A DNA stretch of 58,395 bases from the IMG/VR virus record IMGVR_UViG_3300022896_000001, positions 1-58,395 of that record. One strand, given 5' to 3'. How positions within the stretch are numbered: the stretch's first letter is position 1; each line of letters starts with the position of its first letter. The notes under the pieces were generated by a model, which saw nothing but the letters and a program-made list of their open reading frames with translations, did no database searches and had not been told where the DNA came from. Positions 48,525-56,521 of this stretch are shown piece by piece. Origin of the DNA: a virus. The position numbers were made by a program, and so were the translations under genes.

Positions 48525-48752
48525 TTAAACCTTGGCGGTGCGCCGCGGCAGCACGCCGGCGTCCTCGGCGGCGTTGCGGATACGGCGGACGGTTTCGCGG
48601 TCGGTCCCGACACGGCGCGCGATGTCCATCGTCTGCTCACCTCTGGCGTAGGCCGCGACGACGGCGGCCTTCATCTCGGCGTGCAGGGTTTCGGCCCTGG
48701 TTCTGGCGCTGCGGTACGCGCGGCCGATACGTACCAGGTCGTCTTCATCCAT
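48525..48752 (-). CDS. small HTH regulator
   Basis: 75 residues; ATG at 48752 after GGGAG. Helix then HTH (VVAAYARGEQTMDIARRVGTDRETVRRIRNAAED). Only minus-strand gene in this arm. It faces a divergent promoter with two identical-form dyads, so it is probably a local repressor of the 48872 operon and itself. Confidence 0.78.
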   Translation of the reverse strand: MDEDDLVRIGRAYRSARTRAETLHAEMKAAVVAAYARGEQTMDIARRVGTDRETVRRIRNAAEDAGVLPRRTAKV

Positions 48753-48778
48753 GAGGCCGATGCTCCCATGGAGACGTT

Positions 48779-48795
48779 GGCCTAGCAAGTAGGCC
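48779..48795. promoter_or_regulatory. operator copy 1, GGCCTAGCAAGTAGGCC
   Basis: 17-bp dyad between the divergent HTH gene and the 48872 operon. Same form as copy 2 (consensus GGCCTRRCARGTAGGCC); 26 bp lie between them. Confidence 0.65.
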
Positions 48796-48815
48796 GATCC
48801 TGTCGGCGTAACCAG

Positions 48816-48844
48816 TTGACAGGCCTGACAGGTAGGCCTACGGT
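48816..48844 (+). promoter_or_regulatory. strong promoter with operator copy 2 filling the spacer
   Basis: -35 TTGACA (48816-48821), 17-bp spacer that is exactly GGCCTGACAGGTAGGCC (48822-48838), -10 TACGGT (48839-48844). Transcription would start near 48851. The spacer being the operator implies tight repression, presumably by the 48525-48752 protein. Confidence 0.82.
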
Positions 48845-48871
48845 ATTGGCATGACAACCGAGGAGGTACCG

Positions 48872-49312
48872 ATGACCGCCACCGCCCAGGACAACCGCCA
48901 GGCGGACCCCTCGGCTTTCGCCATGCCCGAAACGTTCCGCGTTCCACGAATCAGCGCGGAACGCGGAACGGCTTCCACTCGGCCGATCGTGGTCGACAAC
49001 GCCCGCTTCGCCTGGACCAACCAGAACAGCGGCGTCCTCAACGCCCTCCACCCCGACCTCGTCTTCGACTACCGCGAAGCCCTCGACACCGCCGCCATCA
49101 ACCGGCTCGGCCCGCTGCTCGCCCAGGTCTGGGCAGAGCGCGGCTACACCGTCCAGTGGGGCACCTACGACCAGGCCCACGACCAGCTCCGCGGCATGGA
49201 CCGCGCCACCTACTGGGCCGTCATCGACGACGCCTGCTCGCGCCTCGACGTCGACCAGCTCGTCCGCGACGCCGACCTCGTCGACCTCCAGCGCTCCCTC
49301 TACAGCGACTGA
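48872..49312 (+). CDS. hypothetical protein, first gene of the repressed right-arm operon
   Basis: 146 residues; ATG at 48872 chosen because GAGGAGGT precedes it. An in-frame ATG at 48851 lies at the predicted transcript start and could be used leaderless. Contains ETFRVPRISAERGTAS, like the Cro-like C-terminus, coded by the 13-12-13 inverted repeat, then FAWTNQNSGVLNALHPDLVFDYREALDTAAINRLG. No known family. Confidence 0.72.
   Translation: MTATAQDNRQADPSAFAMPETFRVPRISAERGTASTRPIVVDNARFAWTNQNSGVLNALHPDLVFDYREALDTAAINRLGPLLAQVWAERGYTVQWGTYDQAHDQLRGMDRATYWAVIDDACSRLDVDQLVRDADLVDLQRSLYSD
48933..48970. repeat. 13-12-13 inverted repeat, perfect copy
   Basis: Arms CGTTCCGCGTTCC (48933-48945) and GGAACGCGGAACG (48958-48970) are perfect, 12-nt centre. 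Same arms and spacing as 41992-42029, 6.9 kb away in another gene. Confidence 0.75.
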
Positions 49313-49351
49313 CCCCGCCCGGACGCCTCACCGTCCAGGAAGGACACCCCG

Positions 49352-49537
49352 ATGCTGAACACCCTCGCAGACCTCATCTCCGACCGCCTCGACGAGATGG
49401 CCGCGCACGACTGCAACGAGCAGCACGTCGACGGCCTCCGCGCCCACCTCGACATCCTGCTCGCCACCAGCGCCGACCTCACCGCGTTCGCCGACGAGCT
49501 CGACATCACCGTCCCGGCCCTCGCGGCGGTGGCGTGA
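49352..49537 (+). CDS. hypothetical 61-residue protein
   Basis: ATG after AAGGACACCCCG. Helical acidic product (LADLISDRLDEMAAHDCNEQHVDGLRAHL). Unknown. Confidence 0.62.
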   Translation: MLNTLADLISDRLDEMAAHDCNEQHVDGLRAHLDILLATSADLTAFADELDITVPALAAVA

Positions 49538-49689
49538 TGGGCGCCCACTCCGCCCGCCTCCTCGACACGGGCGACACCACCCCGGTCCTGGACACCCGCC
49601 TGACCCTGCTGGCCACGGACCGGAAGGCCGCTCTCGCCACCGCCCGCACCCTCGCCGCCGACGTCCGCACCGGACGCGTGACCCGATGA
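49537..49689 (+). CDS. hypothetical 50-residue protein
   Basis: ATG touching the previous TGA (GTGATG). Product ends TLAADVRTGRVTR. Supported only by coupling to both neighbours. Confidence 0.5.
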   Translation: MGAHSARLLDTGDTTPVLDTRLTLLATDRKAALATARTLAADVRTGRVTR

Positions 49690-49973
49690 GCCGCCTCATC
49701 CCCGCCGCGCTGGAGAAGCGCTACGAGACCGCCCGCGACCGCTTGTCCGAGGTGCTCGCCCTGACCCCGACTGACGAGGCAGCCCTGATCGCCAAGTACC
49801 GGGACTCGGTCGCGGCGTGGGGCGAGATGGTCGACGTGTACGCGGAAGCGGGTCGGCTCCCGTCGGTCGGCACCGGGCTGCTGTGGTCGGCGCTGTACGA
49901 CGCCGGGACGTACGCCCGTAACCGGCGCGCCGAGGCTGAGCGCGAGCTGGCGACGCTGGGCGGCAAGTCGTGA
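49686..49973 (+). CDS. hypothetical 95-residue protein
   Basis: ATGA overlap. Helical product (LEKRYETARDRLSEVLALTPTDEAALIAKYRDSVAAWGEM). Unknown. Confidence 0.62.
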   Translation: MSRLIPAALEKRYETARDRLSEVLALTPTDEAALIAKYRDSVAAWGEMVDVYAEAGRLPSVGTGLLWSALYDAGTYARNRRAEAERELATLGGKS

Positions 49974-50173
49974 CCGCCCGCGCCACGGTGTCTGTGGACC
50001 TCGGCAACCGGTCCGCCACCGTCGTCGACTCCGACGGCACCCACCAAGGCACCTGGTCCGACACCACCCGGTCCACTGCGGCTGACCGGATCGCCGCGGA
50101 TGGCTGGAAGTTCGCCGACGACTACGGCTGGCGGATGACACCCGACGGCGGTGTCCGCGAGGTCGTCCGGTGA
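49970..50173 (+). CDS. hypothetical 67-residue protein
   Basis: GTG in a GTGA overlap. Beta-type product (ATVSVDLGNRSATVVDSDGTHQGTWSD). Unknown. Confidence 0.58.
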   Translation: MTARATVSVDLGNRSATVVDSDGTHQGTWSDTTRSTAADRIAADGWKFADDYGWRMTPDGGVREVVR

Positions 50174-50334
50174 CCGCCGACGAGGCGGGTCGGGACCGGC
50201 AGCGGCAGTTCGACCTCGAACAGGCCGCCAACGCCAAGCGCCTCGAAAAGCACGGGGCCGCACTCCTCGAAAAGTACGGGCCGCAGAAGTACTTCGCCTG
50301 GCAGCAGGCCACCAAGGAAGCAGGAACCCGATGA
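50170..50334 (+). CDS. hypothetical 54-residue protein
   Basis: GTG in a GTGA overlap with the previous gene and ATGA overlap with the next. Charged helical product (RQRQFDLEQAANAKRLEKHG; EKYGPQKYFAWQQATKEAG). Confidence 0.58.
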   Translation: MTADEAGRDRQRQFDLEQAANAKRLEKHGAALLEKYGPQKYFAWQQATKEAGTR

Positions 50335-50522
50335 CCACCACCGCGCCGGCCACCCACTGGGCTCGCGTCCGCCGCGCCGCCGGGACCTTCTGCCTCGTCC
50401 CCGCGTTCCTCGCCGCGCTCGCCCTCGGCCCCTTCGAGAGGCAGTGGACCTGGCCCCGCGCCATCACCGTCGGTGTCGTCTGCGAACTCGCCGCCCTCGG
50501 CCTCGTCCTGGTCACCCGATGA
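50331..50522 (+). CDS. small membrane protein, two helices
   Basis: 63 residues. Two hydrophobic helices (GTFCLVPAFLAALALGPF; AITVGVVCELAALGLVLV). Coupled on both sides. Unknown. Confidence 0.6.
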   Translation: MTTTAPATHWARVRRAAGTFCLVPAFLAALALGPFERQWTWPRAITVGVVCELAALGLVLVTR

Positions 50523-50836
50523 ACCCCGACCCCGCCGGCCCCTGGGGCGTGATCGCCGTCGTGATCCTCGTGGTCCTCGGCGTCAGCGCCGCCACCTGCG
50601 CCCTCGCCGTCGTCGTCGGACGAGCCCTCCGCCGCTCCCGCCTACACCACGAGCAGGCCCACGGCACCGGTCACGTCCACGACAACACCAGCCGCCTCTG
50701 GAACGAAGGCCCCGACGGGCTCTACGACCTCGACGGCTCCGCCGACCCGGCCGACCAGTCCTGGACCTACGACCAACTCGACCGCGTCCACGGACCACTC
50801 ATCCCCGCCGCGCCCACCAGACAGGACACCCCGTGA
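50519..50836 (+). CDS. single-span membrane protein
   Basis: 105 residues; ATGA overlap. N-terminal helix (WGVIAVVILVVLGVSAATCALAVVVG), then a His/Asp-rich soluble tail. Unknown. Confidence 0.62.
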   Translation: MNPDPAGPWGVIAVVILVVLGVSAATCALAVVVGRALRRSRLHHEQAHGTGHVHDNTSRLWNEGPDGLYDLDGSADPADQSWTYDQLDRVHGPLIPAAPTRQDTP

Positions 50837-51045
50837 ACCTCCCCATCCGCCCCGCAGACCTCCCCGCCACCGCCGACCGCTGGACCGACACCGCCGGATC
50901 CGTGTGGGCCGACGCCGGCGGCGACGACCTCCTCCTCATCGAGCACGGCGGCACCCCGGTCCCGTTCGCCGACCCCACCCCGAGGGCAACGGTCACCCGC
51001 CAGTGGGGCCCGCTGACCCCGGCAAGACCCGCGGTGTCCGCGTGA
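50833..51045 (+). CDS. hypothetical 70-residue protein
   Basis: GTG start coupled to the previous stop. Product RPADLPATADRWTDTAGSVWADAGGDDLLLIEHGG... No family recognised. Confidence 0.58.
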   Translation: MNLPIRPADLPATADRWTDTAGSVWADAGGDDLLLIEHGGTPVPFADPTPRATVTRQWGPLTPARPAVSA

Positions 51046-51425
51046 TCCGCGTCCTCGGCACGGCCGTGGTCCTCGCGTGGTTCGCCGGGACCGCGGTCCT
51101 CGCTCACGCCGCGGCCGTCGAAACCCACCCGGCCCCGCTTCCCGCCGGGTACGTCCTGGCCCACGCCCGCATCTCGTGCGCCGTCGACCGGTTCGACACC
51201 GCCGAGCAGACCCGCGTGTTCCGGGCCTCCGACCTGTCCGCCACCGCGCTGCGCTGCGTCCTGGACGCCGTCGGTGCCCCGTCCTACGTCGCCACCGACA
51301 TCGCCCGCACCCGCACCCCGATGCAGACCTCCACCGCCTCCTGGGGCACCGCTACCGCCACCTGGTACCGCGACCCCGAGTCCGGTGTGGACGTCACCAT
51401 CCGCATGACAGGAACCGCGCCGTGA
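51042..51425 (+). CDS. secreted or membrane-anchored hypothetical protein
   Basis: 127 residues, GTG. N-terminal signal-like helix (VLGTAVVLAWFAGTAVLAHAAA) then a small domain with two Cys (ISCAVDRFD; LRCVLDAVG) that may form a disulfide. Unknown function. Confidence 0.65.
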   Translation: MIRVLGTAVVLAWFAGTAVLAHAAAVETHPAPLPAGYVLAHARISCAVDRFDTAEQTRVFRASDLSATALRCVLDAVGAPSYVATDIARTRTPMQTSTASWGTATATWYRDPESGVDVTIRMTGTAP

Positions 51426-51706
51426 CCCGCCTCCCCGTTCCGGTCGCCTGCGCGAGGTGCCAGTTCAACCACCACTGCCCCTCGTGCCGGTCGTGCTAAC
51501 CCACCCACACCGACACCTGCCCGTACCACCCGTCCCGCCGGAAGCCGCCAGAGCCGGACGCGTGCGCCGCCTGCAACACCCCGGAGCGCAGCCACTACTC
51601 CCGCTGGTCGCCCGACGTCCGCTGGCACGTGTGGATCGCCCCGCGTAACGAGACCCGCAAGGCCCGCATGCTCGCCCGCCGTAGCACCAGTTCACCGCAC
51701 GCATAA
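51422..51706 (+). pseudogene. Cys-rich gene interrupted by an in-frame TAA
   Basis: GTG at 51422 opens a 95-codon frame ending with TAA at 51704-51706, but codon 26 (51497-51499) is TAA. Before it: PVACARCQFNHHCPSCRSC. After it the same frame stays open for 68 codons with TCPYHPS and DACAACNTPERSHYSRWSPDVRWHVWIAP, a plausible zinc-finger continuation without its own start. Either a nonsense mutation, readthrough, a sequencing error, or a 25-residue gene followed by an unused frame. Confidence 0.5.
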
Positions 51707-51750
51707 CCCCGCCGCACACCTGCGGCCCCCGAACTCAGAAAGGCATCGCC

Positions 51751-51894
51751 ATGGCGCTCGTCGAGAAGCAGTGCTCCCGCTGTCACCGATGGTCGTGGGA
51801 CAGCCAGACCGGCTCCTACAACGAAACCTGCACCCGTGACGGAAAACCCTGCGACACCAACGGTGGCACGTGGGTCGACGGCCTTCCGCAGTAG
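51751..51894 (+). CDS. 47-residue zinc-ribbon protein
   Basis: ATG after AGAAAGGCATCGCC. Product has CSRCHRWSWD ... CTRDGKPCDTNGG, a probable four-Cys zinc site. Followed by a terminator. Unknown role. Confidence 0.65.
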   Translation: MALVEKQCSRCHRWSWDSQTGSYNETCTRDGKPCDTNGGTWVDGLPQ

Positions 51895-51900
51895 ATGACC

Positions 51901-51937
51901 GGGTCCGGTGGCAGGTGACTCGCCTGCCACCGGACCC
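51901..51937 (+). terminator. strong hairpin terminator
   Basis: Perfect 15-bp stem GGGTCCGGTGGCAGG (51901-51915) / CCTGCCACCGGACCC (51923-51937), 7-nt loop. Confidence 0.88.
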
Positions 51938-51977
51938 CGAACCCACCCGCCTCCCACCTCACCCCGAAAGGCCCGCG

Positions 51978-52598
51978 ATGACCGAGCCCACCGTCACCCC
52001 GCCCGTGGCTGGCGCTTCCAGCGTTCCCGATGACGTCGTGGAGATCGCTCTCGCTGCCAGCCTCGAACACGAGGTGCTCAACCCAGGGGATGGGGCGTTC
52101 GCCCGGCTCCGTGCCGCGATCGCCGCTGCCCGCCCGCACCTGACCGCCGAGCGGGACGCGGAGAACACCCGACTCCGGGCCGAGAACGAGCAGTTGCGCC
52201 GGATCACCGCCGAGGTCTCCCGCCTGCGCTGGCTGACCGACAAGGACGGGCCGGTCGTGCACGCGCTGGGCCAGATCGAGGTCATGACCGCACGCCTCGA
52301 AGGCGTCACCGACACCGCTCGGTTGCTCGACTTTGCCGAGGTGGAGCAGGTCTACCGCATCGCTGGCGACGCGATCGCCGTGCTGGCCGACCCCGCCCCG
52401 GAGCCAGCCGCCGAGGCGCCCGAACCCGAGATCGACGAGACCGACCCCGCCTACTGCCCCTCCGCCCTGTCCAGCGACGACCGCCACAGCAGCGACTACC
52501 TCAAGCGCGGATGGGCCTGCCAGTGGTGCGGCGCAGAACCCGTCGAAGCCGACCCCGCCCCGTCCCCCCCCACCGCACAGGAGACCCCCGATGCCTGA
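51978..52598 (+). CDS. hypothetical coiled-coil and zinc-ribbon protein
   Basis: 206 residues; ATG after GAAAGGCCCGCG. A coiled coil (AERDAENTRLRAENEQLRRITAEVSRL, about 60-86), acidic Pro/Glu linker, and a C-terminal CPSALSSDDRH...GWACQWCGA. Unknown. Confidence 0.65.
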   Translation: MTEPTVTPPVAGASSVPDDVVEIALAASLEHEVLNPGDGAFARLRAAIAAARPHLTAERDAENTRLRAENEQLRRITAEVSRLRWLTDKDGPVVHALGQIEVMTARLEGVTDTARLLDFAEVEQVYRIAGDAIAVLADPAPEPAAEAPEPEIDETDPAYCPSALSSDDRHSSDYLKRGWACQWCGAEPVEADPAPSPPTAQETPDA

Positions 52599-52929
52599 GC
52601 AGACCGACGCCGACCGCTTCATCGCGGCGATCACCGCAGCAGACGAGCAGGCAGACCCGGACGACACGTTCCGGGACACGATCGCCGCCGACCCCGACGC
52701 CCACCAGGTCGCTTCCTGGACGGTTCACATCGCCCGTTGGTACCGGCGGATCGCCACCGTCTACCGCTGCCCCGACGGGACGTTCGCCGCCGTAGAGGAG
52801 AACCACGGCGCGACGGAGGAGCAGGAGTCCGACCCGTGCGCGACCGCCTACGTGGTCGAGCCCTACGAGGTGACGGTCACGAGGTACCGCAAGCCCGCTT
52901 CCCCGTCCGCCCCCGAGGAGCAGCAGTGA
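52591..52929 (+). CDS. hypothetical 112-residue protein
   Basis: ATG overlapping the previous gene end. Acidic N-terminus, then VASWTVHIARWYRRIATVYRCPDGTFAAVEEN. Unknown. Confidence 0.6.
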   Translation: MPEQTDADRFIAAITAADEQADPDDTFRDTIAADPDAHQVASWTVHIARWYRRIATVYRCPDGTFAAVEENHGATEEQESDPCATAYVVEPYEVTVTRYRKPASPSAPEEQQ

Positions 52930-53486
52930 GCACCCCCGAGACCACGGTCGAAATGCGCGAGTGGCTGATCCGTGGCGAGACCATCGCCGACGACCAGGCC
53001 GAGTACGGGCTGACCGTGTTCGTCCGCGCCGACGACGTCCACGAGATCATCCGCGCCTACCTTGTCGCCAACGGCCTGCCCGTGCCCGCCCCGTCCTCCG
53101 TGGACACCCCGGCGGACACCCCAGCACCACGAGTGTGGCGGGCGGGCGACAAGGCCGTCTGGCGCGGCCGCGTGGTCACCATCGCAGGCGTCCACAGCGA
53201 CGGCGAACACGTCGCCCTGCACGACTTCGACAGCCTGCTGCTCGACCGCGACATCACCGAACTGTCCGAAGTCCCGCCCCGACACCGCTGGCACGTGAAC
53301 CAGCGCGTCGAGATCCACAACGCCATCACCGGCACGTGGTCCCCGGCCACCCTCACCGTCGTTGGCAGCGTCACCGTCCCGTTCGAGGCCGTGCTCGACG
53401 ACGGACCAGCGTGCCGGTTCTACAACGCCAGCCCCTCCCACCTCCGTCCGCTGTCCGAGGTCCCCGCGGGCGGTGGGCAGCCATGA
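52926..53486 (+). CDS. hypothetical 186-residue protein with SH3-like repeats
   Basis: GTG start. After a helical N-terminus it has two similar beta stretches: WRAGDKAVWRGRVVTIAGVHSDGEHVALHDF and WHVNQRVEIHNAITGTWSPATLTVVGSV, suggesting tandem small barrels. Unknown function. Confidence 0.62.
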   Translation: MSTPETTVEMREWLIRGETIADDQAEYGLTVFVRADDVHEIIRAYLVANGLPVPAPSSVDTPADTPAPRVWRAGDKAVWRGRVVTIAGVHSDGEHVALHDFDSLLLDRDITELSEVPPRHRWHVNQRVEIHNAITGTWSPATLTVVGSVTVPFEAVLDDGPACRFYNASPSHLRPLSEVPAGGGQP

Positions 53487-53767
53487 CCGCAGGCGTCGTC
53501 CAGCTCGCGTTGCTCGACCTCGCAGACCTCGCCCCCCGCGTCTGGCACCACCACCGCGACGTCCCCCAGGGCGAACCCGGACTCGTCGTCCGCGACCACC
53601 ACGGACACCGCGCCCGCAACGTCTCCCCTGGCCGGTGGCTGTGGACCAGCCAGCCCCGCTGCGACGGCACCTACCTCGACCGCGAGCACTGGGTGACGGG
53701 AGACCCCTGGTACTGGCCCTCGTACTTGCAGTTCCCCGTGACCGAGCAGCCTGCGGTCGCGGCGTGA
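53483..53767 (+). CDS. hypothetical 94-residue protein
   Basis: ATG overlapping the previous stop. His/Trp-rich product (APRVWHHHRDVPQGEPGLVVRDHHGHRARNVSPGRWLW). Possibly metal binding. Unknown. Confidence 0.6.
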   Translation: MTAGVVQLALLDLADLAPRVWHHHRDVPQGEPGLVVRDHHGHRARNVSPGRWLWTSQPRCDGTYLDREHWVTGDPWYWPSYLQFPVTEQPAVAA

Positions 53768-53799
53768 CCGCGGCACCCCCAAACCGAGAGGACACACCG

Positions 53800-54147
53800 A
53801 TGCCCGACCGCCCCCGCATCGTCTGCCTGTGCGGCTCCATGCGCTTCGAAGAGCAGATGCGCGAAGCCGCCCGCGTCGAGTCCATCAACGGCCTGATCGT
53901 CGTCGGCCCGATGGTCAACATGAAGCACCCGCACCCACTGTGGGACGAGACCGCCGACGTCGAGCAGATCAAGACGGACCTCGACGCCCTGCACAAGCGG
54001 AAGATCGACCTCGCCGACGAGATCCTGGTGGTGTCGGACGAGACCGGCTACGTCGGCGACTCCACCCGCAGCGAGATCGCCTACGCCCACGCGCTGGGCA
54101 AGCCGGTCCGGGAGTTCCGCATGGCTGCCCCGGCGGTGACCGGGTGA
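53800..54147 (+). CDS. nucleoside 2-deoxyribosyltransferase-like protein (DUF4406-like)
   Basis: 115 residues; ATG after GAGAGGACACACCG. VCLCGSMRFEEQMREAARVESINGLIVVGP at the start and DEILVVSDETGYVGDSTRSEIAYAHALGKPV near the end match the Rossmann-like nucleoside-deoxyribosyltransferase/DUF4406 group found in many phages. Likely acts on nucleotides or their derivatives; substrate unknown. Confidence 0.82.
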   Translation: MPDRPRIVCLCGSMRFEEQMREAARVESINGLIVVGPMVNMKHPHPLWDETADVEQIKTDLDALHKRKIDLADEILVVSDETGYVGDSTRSEIAYAHALGKPVREFRMAAPAVTG

Positions 54148-55553
54148 CCGACCCCGCCTCCGCCGACGACCTCCGCGACCGGCTCTCCGAGCACCTCGAA
54201 CGCACCATGCCGAAGTCAGCGTCCGGCTACCAGACCTACCTCCAGGACGAGATGTACTTCGGGCTGGCCGGGTTCATCGAGGCCGAGGTGGAAGCACGGG
54301 TGCTGGCCGAGCATCAGACCGACGTGGCCCGCCTCACCGACGAGAAGACCGCAGCGCACACCCGGAACGCCGTCCTCCGCTCCGAGCACCGCACCGAGGT
54401 CGAGCGGCTGCGTGCCGCAATGGCCCGTCTCGTGCTGACCGCCACCGACTCGTGGTCAGCGGTCGACGCCGACTTGGACGCCCAAGTGCAGGCGGCCGAA
54501 GCGGCGATCCGAGAGGCGCGCGACACGGCCACGTCGATGACGGCCGAGTCGTGGGCCTTGATGCGCCGCCAGCGGGACGCGCTGTCCAGCCTGCTGCGCG
54601 ACATGGCCCGCCGAGCGGTCCACGAGCGGCAGATGAAGCAGGAGGCCGTCGACGCGTTCGCCCGCCTGTCGGGGGGCAATACCCCCGCAGACGCGGAGGA
54701 GTTGCGTATCCGGATCGCCGAGCACGTCTCCGGCCTCTGCTGCACGCCGACCACGCTGTGCCCGCTGTGCGCGGTCAAGGTGGACGACATCGCCACAGCG
54801 GTCGAGCCGTTGCTGGCCGGACTTCGCAGCGATCGGGCCACGGCGCGGGACGAGTACGTCGCGGTCGGCGTGGACCTCGACCACGCGACCGACCGATTGT
54901 CCGACATGGTCGCCGATGCGGGCCTCGCTCGCCCCGAGTCGCTCGCTGAGGCGCTGGACGCCGTGTACGCGCTGATCTCCTCGCCGGGTTGGGGGTCGGC
55001 TGTCGCCACCCCCGGACAAGGCGCGAGCCCCAGGCCCCTCCATCCGGAGGGATCTCCTGAGGCTCACTTCCAGACGCACCGCAGTTCGGCTGGCAACACC
55101 ACCGAGGGTACCCCGGCTGTCGCCACCCCCGCCGACACACAGGCGGGCCAACTCCAAGCGTCCTCCAACTTGCTCCAAGCCTTGCAGCAAGCGCTGGCCA
55201 AGCCGGATGGCGACCTCTACCGCAAAGCCCACGGCTGGTTCGAGGAACCGCTGAACCGGACCGACCCGCAGAGCGCCACCGACGTGGCCGCCAGCGCGGT
55301 CATGTGGTTCCTGCGGCACTGGAAGGACCGGACTCCGCCGCTGTGCAGCACGCTGCCCCTTGGGCAGGAATGTCCCGGCCGCCCGAGGGTCGAGTGCTCG
55401 CGCTGCACCACCCCCGCCCCGTCCGCTGGGGGTGCCGACACCGAGGACGAGAGGGAGCGGGAGGCACGAGAAGACGCCGAGGACCGCGAGCAGCACGCGA
55501 CGCTCAACCCGCCGATGGCTGCCCGCACGGCACCTCCGGGACCGACGACGTGA
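54144..55553 (+). CDS. large coiled-coil protein of the right arm
   Basis: 469 residues, GTG in a GTGA overlap. Mostly helical (residues about 50-165) with a CTPTTLCPLCAVK motif near 215, a low-complexity Ser/Thr/Pro middle, a WFEEPLNRT... stretch, and a Cys pair (CPGRPRVECSRC) near the acidic C-terminus. No enzyme motif seen. Composite phage protein of unknown function. Confidence 0.68.
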   Translation: MTDPASADDLRDRLSEHLERTMPKSASGYQTYLQDEMYFGLAGFIEAEVEARVLAEHQTDVARLTDEKTAAHTRNAVLRSEHRTEVERLRAAMARLVLTATDSWSAVDADLDAQVQAAEAAIREARDTATSMTAESWALMRRQRDALSSLLRDMARRAVHERQMKQEAVDAFARLSGGNTPADAEELRIRIAEHVSGLCCTPTTLCPLCAVKVDDIATAVEPLLAGLRSDRATARDEYVAVGVDLDHATDRLSDMVADAGLARPESLAEALDAVYALISSPGWGSAVATPGQGASPRPLHPEGSPEAHFQTHRSSAGNTTEGTPAVATPADTQAGQLQASSNLLQALQQALAKPDGDLYRKAHGWFEEPLNRTDPQSATDVAASAVMWFLRHWKDRTPPLCSTLPLGQECPGRPRVECSRCTTPAPSAGGADTEDEREREAREDAEDREQHATLNPPMAARTAPPGPTT

Positions 55554-56281
55554 CCGCCCTCAACGAGCCGCCCGCCGGATACGCCGAGTTGCTGCGCATC
55601 CTCGCCAACCTGCCGCTGCTCGTGCTGGAGAAGCGGCGACGACTCGGCCTGTCCCAGCGGGCGGCAGCCGACCAGACCGGGCTGACGTTCTCCACCATCT
55701 GCCGCGCCGAGCAGGGCTACGACATGCGCCTGTCGACCGCGATGGAGCTCCTGGAATGGGTCGGCCGCTCCGACATTCCGCCCGCTCCGCCTGCCCCACC
55801 GAGAGGATCAAGCCTGATGCCTGACCTGCTCAGCCTCAACCCGCGCACCACCGACCTGATCAACCTCACCCCCCACGCCATCCGGCTCTACCACCACACC
55901 GCGCCGGACACCCTGGATAACGACTGGGACTTCCTCGTGCTCACGGTCGACCCGTCCGGCAGGACCGCCCGCCTGGCCGAGCGTTCGGTAGCGCTGCGCC
56001 ACACCGCGATGGAGAGCTACACGCAGGGCGACGTGAGCATCCCTGTCGAGTCGGTCGAGTACGGGCAGGTCGTCGGGCTACCGGAGGAGCAGTCGGGCGT
56101 GCTGCTGATCGTGCCGCCGGTGACCGCTTTGGCGGTGCTGGCGACCGGCGGCCGTGACGACCTGCTGGTGCCGTGGCGGCAAGTCCGCAACGTCAGCGGC
56201 ACGGTCATCGGCTGCCGAGCGTTCGCCCACCCGTTCACCGCTGTGTCGTCCCCTTCCCCCACCGAGAGGACCACGTCGTGA
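55550..56281 (+). CDS. XRE HTH fused to an NLTPH-type phage domain
   Basis: 243 residues, GTG. Residues about 20-70 form an HTH (LPLLVLEKRRRLGLSQRAAADQTGLTFSTICRAEQG). After a Pro linker, DLINLTPHAIRLY ... DPSGRTARLAE ... VVGLPEEQSGVLLIVPPVTALAVL ... RDDLLVPW is a common actinophage family normally found alone. An internal ATG at 55817 with GAGAGGATCAAGCCTG upstream could produce that domain separately. Confidence 0.72.
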   Translation: MTALNEPPAGYAELLRILANLPLLVLEKRRRLGLSQRAAADQTGLTFSTICRAEQGYDMRLSTAMELLEWVGRSDIPPAPPAPPRGSSLMPDLLSLNPRTTDLINLTPHAIRLYHHTAPDTLDNDWDFLVLTVDPSGRTARLAERSVALRHTAMESYTQGDVSIPVESVEYGQVVGLPEEQSGVLLIVPPVTALAVLATGGRDDLLVPWRQVRNVSGTVIGCRAFAHPFTAVSSPSPTERTTS

Positions 56282-56496
56282 AGTGGGTCAACCGCAACGA
56301 GGACAAGCCTCACCGCTGCCCCGAGTGCCACAGCATCGCCACCTGGGACCGCCGCTCCCACGGCCCCCGCACGCGAGTCGTCTGCCCTTCCGGGTGTGGC
56401 GTCCAGTGGCGGATGGGCGACCGGCTCACCCGGAAGCTCGATCTCTGGTGGAAGCGCCGCGACTCCGGCGGCCTCTGCATCCAGCCGAACCGATGA
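56278..56496 (+). CDS. 72-residue zinc-ribbon protein
   Basis: GTG start. CPECHSIATWDRRSHGPRTRVVCPSGCGVQW is a classic zinc ribbon; basic C-terminus. Probably nucleic-acid binding. Unknown role. Confidence 0.68.
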   Translation: MKWVNRNEDKPHRCPECHSIATWDRRSHGPRTRVVCPSGCGVQWRMGDRLTRKLDLWWKRRDSGGLCIQPNR

Positions 56497-56521
56497 CCCC
56501 CACCGAGAGGACCGACAAGCC

